Part shown: piece after piece, positions 1-9,600 of the stretch
How positions within the stretch are numbered: position 1 is the stretch's first letter
Layout of the letters: every line of letters starts with the position of its first letter
Source: Saccoglossus kowalevskii
Taxonomy: Eukaryota > Hemichordata > Enteropneusta > Harrimaniidae
DNA length: 10,706 bases
Assembly: GCF_000003605.2 (NCBI RefSeq)
Contig: NW_003132367.1
Coordinates: 44,535-55,240 of the forward strand
Direction of reading: 5' to 3'
The notes under the pieces: model-generated
Seen by the model: the letters and a program-made list of their open reading frames with translations, nothing else
The model's database searches: none
Told to the model about the DNA's origin: nothing
Position numbers and translations under genes: made by a program

Positions 1-576
1 ACCGTGGCAACTTTTTCCCATTTTTCGATAATTTTACCAAAATATATCCAAAACCATCTACATTTTGTCATGAAGTTGAATTGTTTTGAACTGTTCCTTT
101 GTGTAAAATTTCTAGAAACACCATATGATATGTGACCAAAAAGTTCTAATTGGCCTACCTCCTCAACAACTGATAGTGGTTTCTAGCTGTGACCAAATAA
201 CTAACTCTGCAGTGCACATTTTAATTAGAGAATTGAAGATATCACAAAATGAACAAAGGTCTTCCTGAGGTACTTATATGTGCAATATCCACAAAAATTA
301 TAGATATCATTAGAGTGATTTACATTCAAATTTTCTAACCACTGACTGAATTTATGTGCTTCATGAAGGTGGAGTGAAAATTGTTCATCTTGGTCATGAA
401 AATGCAGATATGATTAACGTACTGAATTTTCAAAAATGCAAGTTTTAACCTGTATATTAATATTACAAGTTTCTTTGATGCACACTGATTTGTTTTTATC
501 GACAAATTGCACTTAAACACAGCATTAAATACTAGCTGCTAAAATAACTGTAGATCAGCACATCATAGAATACCAG
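1..576 (-). other. WDR6 3' UTR and downstream DNA
   Basis: AT-rich sequence below the WDR6 stop with no convincing coding region on either strand; a 61-codon minus-strand frame at 335-520 has no recognisable content. No minus-strand AATAAA occurs here. The only close variant is ATTAAA (plus-strand TTTAAT at 220-225), which could be the poly(A) signal of a UTR of about 370 bases. The UTR end may also lie left of the window. Confidence 0.5.
220..225 (-). promoter_or_regulatory. possible poly(A) signal ATTAAA
   Basis: It is the only ATTAAA or AATAAA hexamer on the sense strand between the stop codon and the window edge. It lies about 350 bases past the stop. The downstream context is only weakly GU-rich, so the call is tentative. 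Confidence 0.25.
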
Positions 577-643
577 CTATGTCCCATCGTTTTGAAATAA
601 CTGAAAACCAACACCACTCAACAGATAATACTGCTTGCCTTGC
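577..643 (-). CDS. WDR6: WDR6 terminal coding exon (residues 717-738 and stop)
   Basis: The acceptor is TATATTTTCCAG|GCAAGG. AG from the previous exon plus G makes Arg717, followed by QGKQYYLLSGVGFQLFQNDG, Thr738 and TAG at 577-579. It matches the vertebrate end FGHRCALGGQGLEVYNWYD: a final strand with GxG then a hydrophobic-aromatic pair. This closes the last WD40 propeller. Confidence 0.9.
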
Positions 644-3600
644 CTGGAAAATATAAAAAAAATTTTTACTGGTTATTACCAGTTACTGGTTTATGCAACT
701 CTCAGTAAATATCAGTATCAGTATCATGTGAAGCAAAAATTCCACAGCTTCTTCCACTTGTGTTGCGTACTGTGAATTCATCCAATCCAAAAACTGATCG
801 CCAATATTCACCCACCTGCCATGTTAGAAGACAGAATTTGGAAATGGCGACAGTGAAAATTACAATATGTAAGTTACTCTGTTTGTATGGTATATATGAT
901 TATAAATGTTTGTATATTTGGTAAAAAGTATTTTGACAATTCCTAACTTGGTGAACTTTGAGTTATTTAGTATATACGGTATATAGCGCACTAATGCCAA
1001 GGGAATTTATCAGTCTCAATACAGACTGTATTTTTACCCACACAAATCAAACTATTAACATAAATCAGCATATTACCTGTTTACCCAGAATTCCATGCAT
1101 GAAAGGTCAGCAACACTGACAAATTTTGAGAACTGTAAATCCACCTGTATGAATGGAAGACAGAATTACAACAGACTTCAAGCTCCGAGCAGTATACAAA
1201 TGTAGTTTAGTTGGAGACATTTTAAAAATGGTATCAAAATCACTGACAAATACAAACATGGATGATAATCTTCATACTGGAAATACTATGTATACTTTTT
1301 CATCAAAATGTGCATATGATTTTTTTCCCCCCAAGTAGTAATATATTAGACACTCAAACAGAAACACTGAATTATTTGCACCTGTTGTATACTGCTGTGA
1401 TCCAGCGTCACTTTCCATGTACAAAGTCTTTGATCAATAGATACAGTAACTAGGGTACTGCTATCCAACCATTCTGCACCTATAGTAAAAAAATAAAAAC
1501 ATGAATTTTCAGTGTATTTAAATTTAATGTACACAAACAATGTAATTCACACACTAAACGAGACACAAACCAGCACTTTGCAATATGGAACATATTGAAT
1601 GTAACCTGGGGCAAAGACTGTGGTGCCGATATCAAATTTGCTTTGACCCTTGACCCATTGTAAACTATTTGCACCATCTAAAAAAAGGTTTCTGTATAGT
1701 CATGAAATATTTATAAAATAAATTGACAAATGTTTTGATAAAAAACTAAAAGGAATATCTGAAACTGTAATGAACCAAAATGGTAACAACATTTAATAAG
1801 AATTTTACAAAATTTGTTTGAAAATATTTGCACTGAATTTAAAGAGAGAAACAAATCTGGCACTCAAAGACTCAATAATTCATATTTAATTAAACATGAA
1901 AGTAATATCCAGAACTGCATGGCCAAGTTTAGAAATTAACATTCTCAATTTTAAAATAAAAGTGAAGGTTTGTCACCTGCGCAAACATGAAAAATAAGTG
2001 AAGTGCAGATAACAACCCATGCTGAAAACGCAAAGACTCATGGGTAGACGCCTGTTTGTAAACAGACACGTGCTATGGCAGACTGCCGCATGGACAGGTG
2101 ACGACTCCCCCGCTTTAACAATATTTATTGAATCAGTTAAGAACAAGCGTACATTTCAAATGACTGCCACTTACCTGTAACCTGTGCAGCATGTGCACTG
2201 GGTATTTTAAACATGTCAATTACAGAGATACTAAAGTTAGAATCATCAACATGAATGAGAAGTAAACTGACTCCATTGTCATCCCCACCACTTGCTATCA
2301 CAAATATGTCATCTGTTGAAGAACCATCAAGTAACATAATTATATAATTCCAATTCAGAGCATTTTCACTTTTAACATCATTTTGACATGATAAATGGAA
2401 GAATAAAAAATTACCTTTCACTTGAAGTACAGCAAGTGAGTTGACTCCAGATTGGTGTGATGTCCAAAATGAAATGGGCGACGACAATGTAGTTTTATTA
2501 CAGGAAGTCCTCTTGTCAGATGATAGATCAGACCTCAATTGTTCATCCCTGATACAATCACACCTTTTCCCAGCCACATCTTTTGAGCTGACTGTTGCAT
2601 CAGTTTCCATGGCAACATCATCATCTGAACTGTTTTTCAAAGTGTGCTTTTGTTTACCAAGTTCCTGGACGACTGCCTCCACATCCCAGAATGCAATAAT
2701 ACCATCAGTGGCACCAGTGAAGATGGTGGGAGCACAACAGTGTGCAGGATTGTCTGGAGTCAAATAAAGATGCTTTGTCACAAGGATACAGTGGTCATGC
2801 CAGCAACTGTCTCCTAGCAACGTGAACTGTCTAGACAATAGGTCAAATGAAAACAATCTGCAAATGGAAATCAGAAATCTAAAATTAAAGATGATGTATT
2901 GAAGAAGGAACAAAACAGAAAATTACATTTAGTTTTGACTCAAGTTACTATTAGGTAAAAATGTAATTTTTGAAATGAAAAATTTCACCACTATTTTATC
3001 TGAAAAAAAAGCAAAACATAACATATGAAATGAGTGCCTTACCGAAGAATTGCATCTGAACTAGCCACTGCTAGATAATAGATTTCGTCCTGCTGTCCAT
3101 TCCATGCAGTTAATGACATGTGTCTTGTGTCGCTATCTTCGTCCATGTCATCAGATCTCTTAGCTCTGCGCCGTCCGCGGCCGTCTGTGGTTCCGTGCAC
3201 TCCAAGAAGTTCCACATCACATTGCAGAGTTACAGTTTCTTCTGCCTATATAATTCAAACAAGCATAGATATATGAATAATTGAAGGAGGATACAACTTG
3301 AAGTGAGGGCACAATATTCATTTAATAACTAGATTGTTACCAAAACGTTGATTCAGACACAGGTCATCATCAAAAGATCAGACAAATATTAATCTCCTAA
3401 TCCAAAGAAGCTCAACCAGATTTAAAATGATTACATGTTACTACAGCAAAATAGCAATTCTCTATGGCTTTATTATCCCTTGGAATTTAGCCTATTATCA
3501 TTAAAAATAGGGGTGGGGGTGGGGGGTAAATTATTATGTCTACAACTCACCTCTTCAATCCCTCTGAAACTAGTGGATTGTTTCACTGCTACCTTCCAAC

Positions 3601-6600
3601 ATTTCAATGCTGCCCTGCCCCCTGCAGAGAATAACAGCTTGCAGCATTCTGCTTGTAGGTTCTGACCACTAGAGGGAAGTGTAATTGCATAGAGGGCTCT
3701 CACACTTGAAATATGAGAGTGCAAATTTTTAAGCACCTTGACTTGATTGAGTTTGTTAATTTCTGGAGAAAATGTTAGAGAAATTTATAAATCTCATTTT
3801 TTTACCAACGTGTAAATTAAGAAGTCTGTCTACATTTTCTAGGAATTTGATTTCATTACAGTTAGCAAGCAAAAAATGTGATATACAGGCAAGTCTCTTA
3901 CTAAACACACATATATCAATCATCGGTATACAATACTATATCTATAACATCGTGAAAAGGATACCAGAAATAGCTAATATGTTTATCGTGGTGTCTTCAC
4001 TGCCACTTGCAATAACATGATGTTGTCTTACCGAATCTAAAAAGATAAAAGGATAATCAACAATTATTTAGCTGCGTGTCAGTTAAAAATATTGCAATGT
4101 GTGTATGAATGCATGCAGTAATATGGCCTAATTAATTATGCAAGACAGAGGTCAGTAAGGCCAAAGTATTGTCCAATGAGCATACCTTGTTGTATTCTCA
4201 TAATTATGCAATGTTCCATTTTTTTAATAGAAATCTAGGACTTAGATTTTAGGACAATCTGTAATATTTATAATAAACTTTGACCGAGGTTAACCCAATA
4301 TAGAATAGAATAGAATTTGTTATTGACATTGTAAAGATAATGTGACATTTTTTTTTTGGTGAATATTTTAATACAGGTAATTGTATTTACAGAAACAAGC
4401 ATATGTAAATGTATTTTATAATGAGTTCTTTGTGTTATACTTTCCAATGTATATTGTTTAATGTATTATGTATGAATTTTTCTCCAAATTTTGACCTACA
4501 ACCTTTGCTACCCCTGATACATATTAATACTGCGTTTTGACCTAAGCTAGCCACTGCTATATACTGACTGTTGACAGAGTTATTTAAAGACCAGAATTGT
4601 AATTGCATATTACAGAATATGACATGGTGGGAGTGTGTACAAATCTTTTGCTATCTGAGCAGTCACTGGGTTGCCATGGCTTGTTAGCAGGTGTATATGT
4701 CTGGTAGCGTCGTTTATGACATAGACGTATTTCATGAATATTATTTTAAAGTGCAATTATTAATAAAAACATTTATTATGAAATTACAGAATCTTGTATA
4801 TTTGGTCTTGACCTCACTCTGTCTGTTATGGTTATTTAAAGACTGTACACGCTTTCTATCATACTAAACTGGTCACCAAATTTAACAAGTGTTTCAGGTC
4901 TTTACACTTTAAGTCTGCATGAGCGTAGGCAAGCCTAAATAGATTTTAATTGTATACAGCGCCACCAGTGGCTGTTCCTGCTCAATGCGTCTAACCCCTG
5001 GTTCATTTCTGACTTTGATCTAGGCTTGCCACTGGTAAACCTCTCTAAACTGCCCACTAGGCAAAACCTTGTTATACACATATATTGACCGGGTTTTCAA
5101 TTATACTGACCTTTCATTTAGACGAAAAAAGTTTCATGTTAATACTGACCTTTGACCTAGGAACTATAATGGTTACATTTCAACTGGCAAAGGCCAAACC
5201 TGTATCATTTTTGTTCTGACATTTAACCCTGGATCAATCATACTGAACTTTAAACTATTTATACTGACCTTTGACCTCACCTATAGTACCTAAGTGGCAT
5301 GCACAAGTAATCTCTTTCCAGTGCAAACTGTGCTGTAAAATAAAATAACAATATATAAATTAAAGAATTTAAATTCATTTATTTTTAAGACTAAATGTTA
5401 TTTTCTACAGTAACACCACATGTTTTTATCAAGTCAGCAACTATGAAATGAAACACAACCCCATTACTATTTGTTTCTGTGAAATCAAACCATGCTCATG
5501 GGTAGATGCTTATTTATAAACAAAGTCACATTATGCTGGCTATCGCATGGTCAGGTGATATGCACATGTAGGAGTAATCTTGTTCAGGGGAGCCTCAACA
5601 ACTATCCCAAAGTACAGTTTTCTGAGAGTTTTTAGGCTCTGTTTTCACCATGTTGCCTTACAGGCAGTGAAAATGAATGGATGTCCACCTCCGAGAATAA
5701 TTTCAAGTTGCCATGCACTTCACCTTAACTACTCTTTGTGATTCCACAGTATCAACAGGTGTTTGACATATTATAACATTCCGTGCTTTGAGATAAACAA
5801 ATACAGCACTATTCAGGACATATGCAAATCCATATGATCTATGTCCACCACCGCACTCCACCTCCAATAACTTCTCATTGTGCTGGACGTTCCATAAAAT
5901 AAAATGAGCCTGAATGAAAAAAAAAATACGTTGGCAAATTGAAAAACAAAATAAGAAATATCATAGTTTACTATATTCATATATAATGCATTTTCAAAAA
6001 ACAAAACAAAATGAATCAGAATTACAATAAAGGTACTCACAGCATGGAATCCTTGGATTTCTAATGAGCCATTGTCTTTGAATGTCATTTTCTCAACCCA
6101 TTCAAAACCCTTGTAAACCTGTAAAACACATATTTCAGATTTGTAAAAATATATTGTGAATGTATAAAATGCATTAATTGCATAATTTCAAATTCACAAA
6201 TTCACATTTCAAAATTTCTGTAACTACGGCCTTTCACCTTTGAAGAGTTCAATAACTGAAGGAGGCCATTTTGGAATCTGTGCTGTTTGTATTTACCATC
6301 TCTACCAGCAGTGTAGATAAAATCACCATGGCTACATACATCTGTTACCCCACCCTTACCATGAATAGATACCAGACTCTGAAGAGGACCAGTACCCTGC
6401 AGAAAAAATGGAAATTTACAAATTCAGTAAAGAAATTGTTAAGCTCTTCCGGACTTTAGGCCCTGAATTTAAACTGTTGACAGTCTCACAGGCCTAATGT
6501 TTGTTTCAACTAAAATGATCAAATTCCGCAATGCCTAGGCATTTCAAGCAAGGATCACAAAGCCCGAGGGATTGTTACACCATCACTTGCCACTGTTGAG

Positions 6601-9600
6601 AAATTCTCTTGTAGCGTATCTGTGGGATAACAAGATGATTGACAGGTAGAATGACATCTTAATACACATGTATTACTAACTAGTCGCACGTCATGGGGAA
6701 GCGATGCAATATTTACTTAGGCTTTGTTGAGCAAAATGTTCGGCGAACCTTTGATCAGATCATTGTCGTAAATCCCGAGAAGGGGCGCCTAGATGCAAAT
6801 TTTACGTTATCATTCATATGCAGGCATAATTAATAGCAGTCTGGGCCTTCAGCCTGTAACAGTCCCCAAAGCCTTACAGTCCTCGCTCAACATGCCTTCA
6901 ACATTTTGCAAACACATTACCATATTTGAATTAAATATTTTAGTTGAAAAAACAAACATCAGAGGCCAAAGTACTGCTGACAGTCTATCCTGAATTTAGC
7001 GGATGACCAAATTGTAAGTATTAAACTATTCAACAAGCCATCTCACATCCGTTAAACAGACCATCTCACAACCATTCAACAAACCTGCTCAAAACCATTC
7101 AACAAGCCTTCTCACAATCATTCAACAAACCTTCCCAAAACCATTCAACAGGCCTTCTCACAACCATACAACAAGTCTTCTCACAACCATTCAACAATCC
7201 TTCTCACAACCATTCGACAAGCCTTCTCACATCCATTAAACAGGCCTTCTCATAACAATTCAACAGGAGTTCTCACAACCATTAAACAGGCATTCTCACA
7301 ACCCTTGCTAGCAAGCCTTCTAAAAATCATTCAACAAGCCACCTCATAACCATTCAACAAGCCACCTCACAACCATTCAACAAGCTTTCACACATTTCAG
7401 CAAGCCTTCCTACAACCATTCAAAAAGCCACCACACAACCATTGAACAAGCCTTCTCACATTTCAGCAAGCCTTCCCACAACCATTTAAAAAGCCACCAC
7501 ACAACCATTCAACAAGTCTTCTCACATTTCAGCAAGCCTTCCCACAATCATTTAAATAACCACCAAACAACCATTCAACAAGCCTTCTCACATTTCAGCA
7601 AACCTTTCCACAACCATTCAAAAAACCACCACACAACTATTCAACAAGCCTTCTCACATTTCAGCAAGCCTTCCCACAACCATTTAAAAAGCCACCATAC
7701 AACCATTCAACAAGCCTTCCCCACATTTCAGCAAGCCTTCCCACAACCATTTAAAGAGCCACAACACAACCATTCAACAAGCCTTCCCACATTTCAGCAA
7801 GCCTTCCCACAACCATTTAAAAAGCTACCACACAACCATTCAATAAGTCTTCTCACATTTCAGCAAGCCTTCTCACAAATCTTCAAAGAAGCCTAATTCT
7901 TCAACAAAAATGTCACTACCCTGGCTTCAGGCTTCCAGGCTTCTCATAGTCACTCAACAAGCTTTCTCATAAGCCTTGAGCAATCCATCTCAAGCCCACA
8001 AGCAAGCTGTCTCACACCCTTCATCCAGTCATCTAACAATTATTATCCAAATGCTTGACTAAGCCATCTCACAACCATTCAGCATTAACCCGAAGACAGG
8101 TCAATATATAATCACTATTGCTCTACCTTTTCAGCATTATCTGAACCTTGTGTGGGATAGAGGTGCACAGTTCCTCGTCTGTCTCCAAGAACAATACCTT
8201 TGTTTTGTGGTAAGATAACTGGCAGCAGTTGCCCAGCGTTGTCTGGCATAAGGTAACACATAACACTGATGTCGATGAAGACATATACCTGTATCTGTGG
8301 TGGAGATCTTCCACCAAACCTATAGTAGACATAGTCATTTGGGAAAAATATAACCAGTCTCATGACAGTCTTAACCTACTCACATTTTTATCAATATAAT
8401 ACTAAAATATTTTTCCAAAATATCAAATGAATGCACTTGAAATAAATTGTTAGGATATACAGGCTATGTACTTGTAAACAGCACCTAGACAGCTGGCACA
8501 TGTAAACAACACCTAGACACTTGGCACATGTAAACAACACCTAGACAGCTGGCACATGTAAACAGCACCTAGATAGCTGGCAGATGTAAACAACACCTAG
8601 ACACTTGGCACATGTAAACAGCATCTAGACAGCTGGCACATGTAAACAACACCTAGACAGCTGGCACATGTAAACAACACCTAGAAAGCTGGCACATGTA
8701 AACAACACCCAGACACTTGGCACATGTAAACAACACCTAGACAGCTGGCACATGTAAACATCACCTAAACAGCTTGCACATGTAAACAACACCTAGACAG
8801 CTGGCACATGTGAACAACACCTAGACACTTGGCACATGTAAACAACACCAAGACAGCTGGTTATGCACATGTAAACAGCACCTAGGCAGCTAGTTATGCA
8901 CATGTGAACAGCACCTAGATAGCTGGTTATGCACATGTAAACAACACCGAGACAGCTGGCACATGTAAACAGCACCTAGACAGCTGGCACATGTAAACAG
9001 TTCCTAGACAGTTGGTTATGCACATGTAAACATCACCTAGCAGCTGGTTATGCACATGTAAACATCACCTAGGCAGTTGGTTATGCACATGTAAACATCA
9101 CCTAGCAGCTGGTTATGCAGGTGTAAACAGCCCCTAGACAGCTGGCTGTGCTCATGTAAACAGCAGCTAGGCAGCCGGTTATGCACATGTAAACAGCACC
9201 AAGACAGCTGGTACATGTAAAAAGCACCTAGACAGCTGGCACATGTAAACAACACCTAGACAGCTGGCACATGTAAACAGCACCTAAGCAACTGGCACAT
9301 GTAAACAACACCTAGACAGCTGGTTATGCACATGTAAACAGCACCTAGGCTGCTAGTTATGCACATGTGAACAGCACCTAGATAGCTGGTTATGCATATG
9401 TAAACAACACCTAGACAGCTGGCACATGTAAACAACACCTAGACAGCTGGTTATGCACATGTAAACAACACCTAGACAGCTGGTTATGCACATGTGAACA
9501 GCACCTCGATAGCTGGTTATGCACATGTAAACAATACCGAGACAGCTGGCACATGTAAACAACACCTAGACAGCTGGCACATGTAAACAACACCTAGACA

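Larger units (their letters stand above)
4485..5280. repeat. degenerate repeat family with TGACCTTTGACCT core
   Basis: About ten recognisable copies occur at irregular spacing (roughly 35-200 bases), for example near 4492, 4525, 4561, 4808, 5008, 5086, 5104, 5139, 5239 and 5258. Several share flanks, such as TTAATACTG before the core and a GCCACTG after it, or GTTATTTAAAGAC (about 4578 and 4832). Two cores (5146-5158 and 5265-5277) are perfect TGACCTTTGACCT. The pattern suggests an old tandem or clustered element now mostly decayed. Confidence 0.5.
4037..5289 (-). other. WDR6 intron with a decayed repeat family
   Basis: A 1.25-kb AT-rich intron with no coding content. From about 4485 to 5280 it contains degenerate copies of a motif resembling ACTGACCTTTGACCT. 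A short TAGAA run near 4302-4316 (ATAGAATAGAATAGAATT) resembles the simple tail of a degraded retroelement, though nothing else supports that. Confidence 0.6.

Noticed and set aside
1346-1381. Read-through of exon 1382-1479 into a C-terminus ending CFCLSV.
   Set aside because: The donor CAACAG|GTGCAA and the downstream exons restore the conserved VADLSCMEFW and GVGFQLF ends, so read-through is at most a minor form.
2441-2767. 108-codon plus-strand open frame.
   Set aside because: It is the antisense shadow of WDR6 exon 2415-2857, whose minus-strand reading matches the family.
3435-3665. 76-codon plus-strand frame.
   Set aside because: It overlaps exon 3551-3762 antisense and has no recognisable domain.
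3772-4020. 82-codon plus-strand frame.
   Set aside because: It overlaps exon 3965-4036 antisense and an intron; composition is AT-driven and no domain is visible.
4302-4316. TAGAA run as the tail of a retrotransposon.
   Set aside because: It is only about three copies long, with no target-site duplication, reverse transcriptase remnant or tRNA-like promoter seen nearby.
6238-6273. An earlier donor (GATG|GTAAAT) inside exon 6238-6396.
   Set aside because: The sequence past it aligns with vertebrate WDR6 at equal length up to NSSK, and the phase would not fit the next exon.
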